This document shows positions 47,473 to 55,234 of a DNA stretch of 64,000 nucleotides, piece by piece. The first letter of the stretch is position 1; the number at the start of each line of letters is the position of its first letter. Made by a program: the position numbers and the translations under genes. The stretch is from Tamlana carrageenivorans (GTDB lineage Bacteria; Bacteroidota; Bacteroidia; Flavobacteriales; Flavobacteriaceae), in assembly GCF_002893765.1 (NCBI RefSeq), contig NZ_CP025938.1, positions 1,860,001 through 1,924,000 of the forward strand. Direction: 5' to 3'. The notes under the pieces were generated by a model, which searched no databases, had not been told where the DNA came from, and saw nothing but the letters and a program-made list of their open reading frames with translations.

Positions 47473-47547
47473 CAGCTTAAAGAACAATTCGATAAGGGAG
47501 GCAATCTAATGAACTAAACTAAACACACTACGTGAAAATAAAGATTT

Positions 47548-49470
47548 ATGAAACGAAGAGATTTTTTTAAAAAAGGAACAACTGCAGCTGTAGGGGTAGG
47601 GGTTATACCTATTATAGCAAGCTCGTGTATCTCCACAAAGGATATGGTAGATGAAAGGGCAAACGACCAATGGTATCATTTAGGGTCTGGAAAAAAAGGG
47701 ATGCCGAACCGTAAGCAAACAGTTTCTTATGATGTTGCCGTTGTTGGAGGTGGCGCTGCAGGTATTTGTGCTGCAGTAGCATCCGCTAGAAACGGTTCTA
47801 AAACCGTATTAATTCAAGATCGTCCTGTTTTAGGCGGAAACGCTTCCAGTGAAATGCGTGTACATCTTAACGGGGTTAATGATATTAACGGAAAAGCCGA
47901 ACGTGAAACAGGGATTATTGAAGAATTATTAATTCATAATCGATTTGAAAATGAACAGGAGTCTTACCCCGTTTTTGATCATGTGATGTATGACTTTGTA
48001 GTTAGAGAACCTAATTTAACACTTATGGTAAACACTCAAGCGGTTGAAGCCATAATGGACGGTAATAAAATTAAAGCAGCCAAATGCTGGCAGTCGACTA
48101 CCGAAACGATGTACACCATTCATGCTCCTATATTTATCGATTGCTCTGGTGATGGATTATTAGGAGCTTCGGCTGGTGCCGAATACCGAACAGGTAGAGA
48201 AGGTAAAGCCGAGTTTAATGAAAGTTATGCCCCCGACGAACCCGATGGATGGCAAATGGGAGTTACCTTAATCATGGAAGCTAAAGATATGGGGCGCCCC
48301 ATGGCATACACACCACCATCTTATGCCATAAAATATACCCATGAAGGGGCGCATCCACGTCGTCATTTTAAATGGTATAAAGATGGGATTTGGTGGATAG
48401 AAATAGGAAGTGAAGGTGATATTATTGCTGATGCCGAAATAAACAGGCATAAGCTCATGGGGTATTTACATGGAGTTTGGGATTATATTAAAAACTCAGG
48501 GAATTTTCCTGATTCTGAAAATTTAGCGCTTAGTTGGGTGGGGTCGTTACCAGCACGAAGAGAATCGCGTCGTTTTATGGGCGATTATATTGTTTCAGAA
48601 AGAGACATGACCGAGCATAAACACTTTCATGATGCCGTGGCTTTTGGAGGTTGGTCTTTAGATGAACATAATCCAGGTGGGATTGAAAACATCGCGGAGC
48701 CGCCAAGTTATTTTCATTACCATTTTAAGAAGATTTACGAATTTCCGTTTCGAAGCTTATACTCTAAAAATATTGAAAATTTAATGTTTGCTGGTAGAAA
48801 TGTTAGTCAGACTCACATCGCACTGTCGTCTTCACGAATTATGGCCACCTGCGCTTTAATGGGGCAGGCCGTAGGAACAGCAGCTACTATTTGTAATAAA
48901 AATAATGTTTTACCAAGAGAAGTGGCTAAAAACTATATAAACGCACTGCAAGAGCAGCTCTTGCGCGACGATGCGTTTATCCCGAATAGGCCAGCCAACG
49001 ATGCCAACGATTTGGCTAAAAAAGCCAGCTTAATATTTGCTTCAAGCACCAGGTCTGGTGATGTCAAAAATTTGCTTAACGGAATGTCAAGAGATATAGA
49101 TGGGAAGATCAATCATTGGCAATCAAAAGGGCTGGACGCGAGTGTTCAATTGGAATGGGAAAACCCAGTTGAAATTTCAGTAGTAGAATTAAAATGCGAT
49201 ACCAATGTAAAGCGCAATATCATGATGCGTAAGGACAGTAGGAATGACGAATTGTACGGAAACCATGTGCCTAAAGAAATGCTAAAATCATTAAGTGTTC
49301 AAGTACGTATTCAGGGGCAATGGAAGGATTTAGGACGTGTGGAGACCAATAGAACCCGATTGATAAAATTTAAATTTGAGCCTATAAAAGTTACCGCCGT
49401 TAGACTACATTTAAAAGAGACTTACGGTGCTAAAAACATCAAACTTTTTGAGGTACGTTGTTATTCATAA
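47548..49470 (+). CDS. FAD-dependent oxidoreductase, Tat-exported, with C-terminal discoidin-like domain
   Basis: A 640-residue protein with a twin-arginine signal (KRRDFFKKG, hydrophobic to about residue 27). It has a Rossmann FAD-binding motif (VAVVGGGAAGICAAVASA) and FIDCSGDGLLGASAGAEYR, typical of the FAD_oxidored family (PF12831-type). The C-terminal about 140 residues (HWQSKGLDASVQLEWENP ... VTAVRLHLKETYG) look like a galactose-binding-like beta-sandwich. A folded flavoprotein exported to the periplasm that may oxidise sugar residues is plausible. It lies 75 bp after the sulfatase and 11 bp before the SGAT-motif protein. Confidence 0.82.
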   Translation: MKRRDFFKKGTTAAVGVGVIPIIASSCISTKDMVDERANDQWYHLGSGKKGMPNRKQTVSYDVAVVGGGAAGICAAVASARNGSKTVLIQDRPVLGGNASSEMRVHLNGVNDINGKAERETGIIEELLIHNRFENEQESYPVFDHVMYDFVVREPNLTLMVNTQAVEAIMDGNKIKAAKCWQSTTETMYTIHAPIFIDCSGDGLLGASAGAEYRTGREGKAEFNESYAPDEPDGWQMGVTLIMEAKDMGRPMAYTPPSYAIKYTHEGAHPRRHFKWYKDGIWWIEIGSEGDIIADAEINRHKLMGYLHGVWDYIKNSGNFPDSENLALSWVGSLPARRESRRFMGDYIVSERDMTEHKHFHDAVAFGGWSLDEHNPGGIENIAEPPSYFHYHFKKIYEFPFRSLYSKNIENLMFAGRNVSQTHIALSSSRIMATCALMGQAVGTAATICNKNNVLPREVAKNYINALQEQLLRDDAFIPNRPANDANDLAKKASLIFASSTRSGDVKNLLNGMSRDIDGKINHWQSKGLDASVQLEWENPVEISVVELKCDTNVKRNIMMRKDSRNDELYGNHVPKEMLKSLSVQVRIQGQWKDLGRVETNRTRLIKFKFEPIKVTAVRLHLKETYGAKNIKLFEVRCYS

Positions 49471-49481
49471 AGCTATTTAAT

Positions 49482-50600
49482 TTGAAAAATATAATACTGC
49501 TTGTTTGCGGTTTTGTCGTCTTTTTTAAGTCTGCAGTCAGTTATTTTATAGATTATGAAGAAGTATCTCATCAAATAACTGTAAATCACCCAGGAGAAAA
49601 GGCTCCAGTTCAAGCCACTTTAATTCAAATCTTAGGCAAAAATCGTACTACAATAGGTTATAAAATGGATGTCGTTTCGGTGATTTGTTTAGAGCAAGTC
49701 TGTAAGGTTATTCCAGTAACCATTTATTGGGATGCTGTGGGCAACTATCAGAAATATGACATTGAAAAAGGTCAAACTTTAGAGAAGTATGAAGCTGATG
49801 TTTTTGCTCCTGAAGATTATACAAAATTACATCGCATTTTATCAGATAAGCAATCCCCTTTCAAGGAGGTACTACTTAGCGAAGTGCTTACTGTTGTTGT
49901 GCCTGGTCAAGATGATGTTGATGCGGTTTCGGGTGCGACGGCTTTAAAATTGGATGAAAAAGATACGGTGCCTGGAGCAGCATTAACCTGTTATACATTA
50001 TGGCATTGGGTAAATGGAGGTCTTATTCCAATAATAAAGGATATAACAGGAAAAACGGCTAGTTATAAGCAGCTTCTACAGTTTTTAAATGAAGAAAGTC
50101 GCCCTTATTTTGAAGTAGCTTTAAAAGAATTGGCGCGCAGACAACATTATGAAACTTCTCTTGTTAATCTAATTATTAGTAAGTCTTTGATGTATAAAAA
50201 GGATAGTAATCCGACACTTGACTTTTTTGAAAATGGCCCTAAGCAGGTATTCCAATCGGCATTGTACGAATTGTTTGTATTGGGTGATAAATCTCAGAGA
50301 ATTGCTGTGCTACAATCATTTAAAAATACAAGTCATCATTTGAATAGTCTATATTTAGAACGTTTAAGTGAAGCGCTTTCACAAACAGTGTCATTTCAGG
50401 AAATATCTATTTTTTTACAGTTGATAGAAGAAAATAATGTAAATTCGGAAGCTGTGAATGAAGCTTTAAAGCCATTTCTAGAAACAGATTTTTTAATAGC
50501 TAGGCGTGTGTATTGGTATTTAAATACGCAACTAAATCTAAATAAAGCTTTAAGAGATGAAGTGCAAGCATTCCGTTTAAAATACGCGAATAAATTATGA
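49482..50600 (+). CDS. Exported protein with FMN-binding-type SGAT motif
   Basis: About 372 residues from TTG 49482, which gives an N-terminal hydrophobic export segment; an upstream TTG at 49458 overlaps the previous gene. The motif DAVSGATA (about residue 155) matches the D-x-x-S-G-A-T target that ApbE transferases flavinylate in FMN-binding domains. The segments before it (CLEQVCKVIPVTIYWDAVGNY) may form the rest of such a domain; the C-terminal half is helical and repeat-like. No family is firmly recognised. It overlaps cstA by 4 bp (ATGA), implying translational coupling. Confidence 0.65.
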   Translation: MKNIILLVCGFVVFFKSAVSYFIDYEEVSHQITVNHPGEKAPVQATLIQILGKNRTTIGYKMDVVSVICLEQVCKVIPVTIYWDAVGNYQKYDIEKGQTLEKYEADVFAPEDYTKLHRILSDKQSPFKEVLLSEVLTVVVPGQDDVDAVSGATALKLDEKDTVPGAALTCYTLWHWVNGGLIPIIKDITGKTASYKQLLQFLNEESRPYFEVALKELARRQHYETSLVNLIISKSLMYKKDSNPTLDFFENGPKQVFQSALYELFVLGDKSQRIAVLQSFKNTSHHLNSLYLERLSEALSQTVSFQEISIFLQLIEENNVNSEAVNEALKPFLETDFLIARRVYWYLNTQLNLNKALRDEVQAFRLKYANKL

Positions 50601-52036
50601 TAAGTTTTCTGTTGTGTGTGGCCTTGTTAGTTACAGGTTACTTGGTGTATGGTTCTTTTTTAGAACGTCAATTTGGTATGGATAAATCGAAACCAACCCC
50701 CGCTATTTATAAACAAGATGGGGTTGATTTTGTGCCTCTTAAATTGGGTAAAATATTCTTAATTCAATTTTTGAACATCGCTGGTTTGGGGCCGATTTTT
50801 GGTGCAATAGCTGGAGCTTTATGGGGGCCAGTAGCCTTTTTATGGATTGTATTAGGAACTGTTTTTGCAGGTTGTGTGCACGATTATTATTCGGGTATGC
50901 TCTCCATAAGGCATGGTGGAATGAGCATTACAGAAATTGTTGGGAAATATTTAGGTGAAGCTGTTAAGCAGTTTATGCGTGTTTTTGCTGTGATTCTATT
51001 AATATTAGTTGGTGTGGTGTTTGTTAAAGGGCCAGCCACTATTTTACAAGGGATAACAGGTGTGGATGTGTCTATACTTTCAGCATGTATTTTTCTGTAT
51101 TATGTTTTGGCTACCATGATTCCTATCGATAAGTTAATTGGGAAAATTTATCCCATTTTTGGATTATCGCTTTTAGTTATGGCGTTGGGTTTGCTTGGTG
51201 CTTTACTTTTTCAGAATTATACCATTCCAGAATTATCGGTAGCTAATTTGGTGAATATGCATGACAATCCCATTGATTACCCAATTTTCCCCATGTTGTT
51301 TGTAACCATAGCTTGTGGCGCGATATCTGGATTTCATGCTACCCAGTCGCCTTTAATGGCGCGTTGTATTTCAAACGAATCTCATGGAAAAAAGATCTTT
51401 ATAGGAGCCATGGTAACCGAAGGTATTGTTGCTTTAATTTGGGCGGCTATAGCTATGGCGTTTTTTGGAGGCGTTAAAGAGCTGGGTGTAACTATGGCCC
51501 AGGAAGGCCACAACGCAGCTTGGGTGGTTAATACCATTTGTAACACAACGCTAGGGAAAATTGGTGGCGTTTTGGCAGTGTTTGGAGTTATTGCAGCGCC
51601 AATAACTTCTGGTGATACCGCCTTTAGAAGTGCTAGGCTTACCATAGCTGATGCTTTTAATATTAACCAATCGAAATTGATAAAACGCTTGTTAGTAACG
51701 CTTCCCATATTTTTGATAGCCTTAGCTTTAACTAGGGCAGATTTTAGCGTGATCTGGCGTTACTTTGGGTGGTCTAACCAGGTGTTGGCTACGGTTATTT
51801 TGTGGACTATTGCTGTTTATGTGAAACAGCAAGGCAAACGAACTTGGTTTGTTCTTATCCCGGCAGCATTTATGACTGCAGTTGTAGTGACTTATATTTT
51901 AGTGGCTCGCGAAGGATTGGACTTAGGATATCAACAATCTTATGTTATTGGTATTTTGGTAGCCCTGCTTTTAAGTCTTTGGTATGTGTTTTATAAGTCG
52001 AATGCAGAAGTTAAGGTCCAAGACATAAAGGGTTAG
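50597..52036 (+). CDS. cstA: CstA-family carbon starvation/small-substrate transporter
   Basis: A 479-residue inner-membrane protein with about 12 hydrophobic segments. It matches the short CstA type of Bacteroidota (FLNIAGLGPIFGAIAGALWG, GTVFAGCVHDYYSGMLSIRHGG, FKNP-free C-terminus, AAPITSGDTAFRSARL); the E. coli protein is about 700 residues. CstA proteins import peptides or pyruvate. Its start overlaps the preceding SGAT-motif gene. Its place in a carrageenan operon suggests uptake of a catabolic product such as pyruvate, or of a sugar-derived acid made by the oxidoreductase; the substrate is unknown. Confidence 0.88.
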   Translation: MISFLLCVALLVTGYLVYGSFLERQFGMDKSKPTPAIYKQDGVDFVPLKLGKIFLIQFLNIAGLGPIFGAIAGALWGPVAFLWIVLGTVFAGCVHDYYSGMLSIRHGGMSITEIVGKYLGEAVKQFMRVFAVILLILVGVVFVKGPATILQGITGVDVSILSACIFLYYVLATMIPIDKLIGKIYPIFGLSLLVMALGLLGALLFQNYTIPELSVANLVNMHDNPIDYPIFPMLFVTIACGAISGFHATQSPLMARCISNESHGKKIFIGAMVTEGIVALIWAAIAMAFFGGVKELGVTMAQEGHNAAWVVNTICNTTLGKIGGVLAVFGVIAAPITSGDTAFRSARLTIADAFNINQSKLIKRLLVTLPIFLIALALTRADFSVIWRYFGWSNQVLATVILWTIAVYVKQQGKRTWFVLIPAAFMTAVVVTYILVAREGLDLGYQQSYVIGILVALLLSLWYVFYKSNAEVKVQDIKG

Positions 52037-52094
52037 TAGTCTTGTAGCTGGTGCTTTTTGCGAAGTATAATAGGTGTTCTAAGTATTGTTATTT

Positions 52095-53423
52095 ATGAAT
52101 AGAAAAATGCTACTTTTCATTTTCTTTACGGTGTTATCATACCACAGTTTTGCCCAACCGTTACAAAGGAGGCTTCCGGAAGATCTTTATTTTTTTAATC
52201 CTGATGAGGTAGCGGCTAATACCATGCATTTTCCAAGCCATGGGAATACCAAAATGCTTCAAGGTTGTATCGATGGGCTTTCAAATTCGGGAGGCGGGGT
52301 TTTAATCATTGAACCAGGCGTTTATGTGCTAGATCAAATTCATTTAAAATCTAATGTACATATTAAAGTGGCTTCCGGGGTGGTTTTTAAATCAACAGCA
52401 ACAAACGCGTTATTTAGAGCGGGATATGTCAATAATTTTCAAGAAGTAACCAACTGGAGTATACAAAGTTTAGATGGAACGGCATTCACTTTCGACTTTT
52501 CAAATTACAAGCCTAACGGTAAAATAAGAGCGTTTCAACTTGGAAATACCAAAAATTTTAAAATATCAGACTTTAAAGTATTAGATAATTATACCAAGTT
52601 TAACGCCATCACCACAGAGGCGGTTGGTGGAGAGCCTGCCTCATTTCCAACTTTTGGGATTATTGAAAACATAGTGGTGGAACAAGCGCATTATGGCTAT
52701 GGTGTGGTTCAAGTTCAGGTGGCTCAAAATATATTGTTTCGAAATTTATCGGGAACAGGCGGTGTCACTCTAAGATTAGAGTCAGGCTACAAGGGTTTAG
52801 CAGATCGCTATCTCACCGATAAAACCATTGTGATCGACCATATTTATGGAAGACAGATTTCTTGTAAAAACGGAGCACATGCGGTCATGCTTTCCCCACA
52901 TACGATTCAGCAAGGGATGGTGGATATTAGAGACGTTAACGGTATAAGTTGTGAGGCTGCAGTAGCTATTGGGTTTGGTTTTTTATCACCTAAAAAAGAG
53001 CAGCTTGCTCCGGGATATGAACCCGGAACGTTTTCAGAAGATTCGGTAATAGCTCATGTTTCGGCGACTTATGGAAATGAAGCACAGGTTAGACCCATGC
53101 GCTTAAAATTTATTCCTTGTGCTTTGCGAAAACAGATCAGTGTAACTAAAAATCCAGATGAAGAATCCTTTAAAGCGCCTTCTTTAGCAGCTGTATATAA
53201 TTTAGCCGTAGATCAATATGAGTCTTTTAATAATCCTGTTGGAACTTATAAAATTGTTCTACACGATATTAAGCACACTGGTTTTTCTTCAGAAATAAGA
53301 AAAGATGGTATTATTGTTAGTAGTACAGAAAATGATTTTGAAAATTGTTCGGCCATAGAAGTTCCAGTATTTATAAAACCTAAAGAAAGAAATACGACCA
53401 ATCCCTTACAAAAGCAAATTTAA
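52095..53423 (+). CDS. GH82 iota-carrageenase homologue with altered catalytic position
   Basis: About 442 residues; ATG 52095 is preferred over TTG 52086. A signal peptide (ending SFAQ) is followed by a right-handed beta-helix. Long similarity to the Alteromonas iota-carrageenase CgiA is visible from memory: IHLKSNVHIKVASGV, GYGVVQVQV, NILFRNLSGTGGV, SPHTIQQG and APSLAAVYN have counterparts. Catalytic E245 of CgiA aligns with E229 (RLESG) and His281 with H269 (SPHT), but the partner Asp247 aligns with G231. The enzyme may use another base, have another substrate, or only bind iota-carrageenan. It ends the operon begun by the sulfatase at 45874. Confidence 0.83.
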   Translation: MNRKMLLFIFFTVLSYHSFAQPLQRRLPEDLYFFNPDEVAANTMHFPSHGNTKMLQGCIDGLSNSGGGVLIIEPGVYVLDQIHLKSNVHIKVASGVVFKSTATNALFRAGYVNNFQEVTNWSIQSLDGTAFTFDFSNYKPNGKIRAFQLGNTKNFKISDFKVLDNYTKFNAITTEAVGGEPASFPTFGIIENIVVEQAHYGYGVVQVQVAQNILFRNLSGTGGVTLRLESGYKGLADRYLTDKTIVIDHIYGRQISCKNGAHAVMLSPHTIQQGMVDIRDVNGISCEAAVAIGFGFLSPKKEQLAPGYEPGTFSEDSVIAHVSATYGNEAQVRPMRLKFIPCALRKQISVTKNPDEESFKAPSLAAVYNLAVDQYESFNNPVGTYKIVLHDIKHTGFSSEIRKDGIIVSSTENDFENCSAIEVPVFIKPKERNTTNPLQKQI

Positions 53424-53470
53424 AAGTGGTTTTAAATAGAAATAAAGGCACTCTAATTTTAGTGTTTTAA

Positions 53471-53535
53471 GATAATTTTGAATGTATTCTAGGTAATTCA
53501 TGGTAAATCGAATTCAGAAGGTTTAGTTAATTTTG
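53471..53535 (+). promoter_or_regulatory. Operator/promoter of the 53569 sulfatase
   Basis: GATAAT at 53471 (one change) and GGTAAT at 53492 are 21 bp apart. A perfect -7 box TAATTTTG starts at 53528, exactly 36 bp later. An extra GGTAAA lies at 53502. The predicted leader is about 30 nt. Confidence 0.68.
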
Positions 53536-53568
53536 AAACCAAACTATTGTCAAACTCATTAGGATGAT

Positions 53569-55065
53569 ATGATTAATCGAAAAAAAACAAGTTTATTAAC
53601 GATTTTGCTTTTAGCTATACTATCTGTTTCATGTAACGGAACAAAAGGGCAATCTGTAAAAAAGCAAACGCAAGAATCCTTAAAAAAGGTAAGTCAGAAA
53701 CCAAATATTATTTTGGTTATAACCGACGATATGGGCTATGCCGATGTTGGCTTTAATGGTTCTAAAGATTTATTAACGCCAGAAATTGACCAATTAGCAC
53801 ATTCGGGAACAACCTTTTCTTCAGCCTATGTGGCGCATCCGTTTTGTGGACCAAGTCGAGCGGGATTGTTAACTGGAAGATATCCGCATAAATTTGGGTC
53901 ACAGTTCAATCTTCCTGCTAACAGTCATGAGCACCTAAAAACAGGAATTCCTAAAAGTGAAACCTTTTTAAGTAAAGAGCTTCAAAATTCTGGTTACTAC
54001 ACGGGCGCTATAGGAAAATGGCACCTAGGGGCGGTGAAGGGATATGAACCTCAAGATCGAGGTTTCGATTACTTTTATGGCTTTTTAGGAGGCGGACATA
54101 ATTACTTTCCAGAACAATATCAAGCGGCTTATAAACGTCAAAAAGAATCGGGGAGCACTCATGTTTTTGATTATTTATTGCCTTTACAACGTCAGCGCGA
54201 AGAGGTTAAGGAAACCAAATATTTAACTGATGAGCTGTCTGATGATGCTGTTCGATTTGTGAAAGAAGCTTCAAAGAAAGAGGAGCCTTTTTTCCTTTAC
54301 CTGGCTTACAATGCCCCACACACACCGTTAGAAGCAAAAGAGGAAGATATGGCGATGTTTCCTAAAATTAAAGATAAAAACCGCCGCACATATGCTGGTA
54401 TGGTATATGCCGTAGATAGAGGTGTGGGGCAATTAGTAAAAGCCTTAAAAGAAACAAATGAATACGAAAATACTTTAATAGTATTTTTAAGTGATAATGG
54501 CGGGCGCCCAGACAAAGGAGCCAATAATGCACCCTTAAAAGGTAGAAAAGGCGATACCTTTGAAGGCGGATTTCGAGTGCCTATGTTTTTCCATTGGCCA
54601 AATTATGTGCCTGCTGGTAAAAGCTACGATTACCCAGTATCGGCCTTAGATTTTTATCCTACTTTCTCTGCTTTGGCGCAAGCTAATATAGCAACAGATA
54701 AACAATTGGACGGGAAGAATATTTGGGACGATGTAGTTTCAGGAACCAATTCACGTCAAGGTGATATGATTTTTGCCATGCGCCACCGTTCTGGGTTTTC
54801 TGATGTAGGTGTGCGTCAAAACCAATGGAAAGCGACTAAAGCCTATAGAGGGCCATGGAAATTGTATAATATCGATAAGGATATGGGCGAGAATAACGAT
54901 TTAAGTCAGCAGTACCCAGAACAATTACAAAACATGGTCAACGAAGCCGAAAAATGGAGCGACACCCATACCGAACCTTTGTGGTTTGACCCAGAAGCGT
55001 TAGAGCAAGTTTGGAGCGATAAGCATATGGCGCAGTTCCCAAATACCTTTACTATTAAAGAGTAA
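53569..55065 (+). CDS. S1-family sulfatase, lipoprotein
   Basis: A 498-residue lipoprotein (signal ending SVSC at about residues 19-22). The metal motif VITDDMGYADVGFNG, the maturation motif CGPSR (formylglycine site C93), GKWHLGAVKG and FLSDNGGRPDKG are all present. It resembles the sulfatase at 26302 and, more, the one at 55235 (AYVAHPFCGPSRA versus AHVAHPFCGPSRA); S1_19-like, but the subfamily is not proven. It is transcribed alone between its own GGTAA-repeat promoter and a terminator at 55100-55131. Confidence 0.88.
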   Translation: MINRKKTSLLTILLLAILSVSCNGTKGQSVKKQTQESLKKVSQKPNIILVITDDMGYADVGFNGSKDLLTPEIDQLAHSGTTFSSAYVAHPFCGPSRAGLLTGRYPHKFGSQFNLPANSHEHLKTGIPKSETFLSKELQNSGYYTGAIGKWHLGAVKGYEPQDRGFDYFYGFLGGGHNYFPEQYQAAYKRQKESGSTHVFDYLLPLQRQREEVKETKYLTDELSDDAVRFVKEASKKEEPFFLYLAYNAPHTPLEAKEEDMAMFPKIKDKNRRTYAGMVYAVDRGVGQLVKALKETNEYENTLIVFLSDNGGRPDKGANNAPLKGRKGDTFEGGFRVPMFFHWPNYVPAGKSYDYPVSALDFYPTFSALAQANIATDKQLDGKNIWDDVVSGTNSRQGDMIFAMRHRSGFSDVGVRQNQWKATKAYRGPWKLYNIDKDMGENNDLSQQYPEQLQNMVNEAEKWSDTHTEPLWFDPEALEQVWSDKHMAQFPNTFTIKE

Positions 55066-55099
55066 ATCCTCAATCATTTTTTTTATATTTATTTAAGAG

Positions 55100-55131
55100 C
55101 AGCTGCAAGTATAACTTGAAGCTGTTTTTTT
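55100..55131 (+). terminator. Intrinsic terminator after the 53569 sulfatase
   Basis: CAGCTGCAAGT and ACTTGAAGCTG form an 11-bp stem with one mismatch around ATA, followed by a T7 tract. Confidence 0.8.
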
Positions 55132-55141
55132 GTTGATAATG

Positions 55142-55206
55142 GGTAAAATATAATAATGATGAGGTAAAAGAGTCAAAGTAAGTCATTTTGGATTCGGTTA
55201 GTTTTG
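55142..55206 (+). promoter_or_regulatory. Operator/promoter of the 55235 sulfatase operon
   Basis: GGTAAA at 55142 and 55163 are 21 bp apart. A perfect -7 box TAGTTTTG starts at 55199, 36 bp after the second half-site, and the ATG is about 30 bp further. Confidence 0.78.
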
Positions 55207-55234
55207 ACATCACTAAACTAAACCTGATCTATTT

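Noticed and set aside
53502..53507. GGTAAA at 53502 as the proximal operator half-site
   Set aside because: Only the pair 53471/53492 has the 21-bp spacing and the 36-bp distance to the -7 box TAATTTTG; 53502 is an extra copy one helical turn away.
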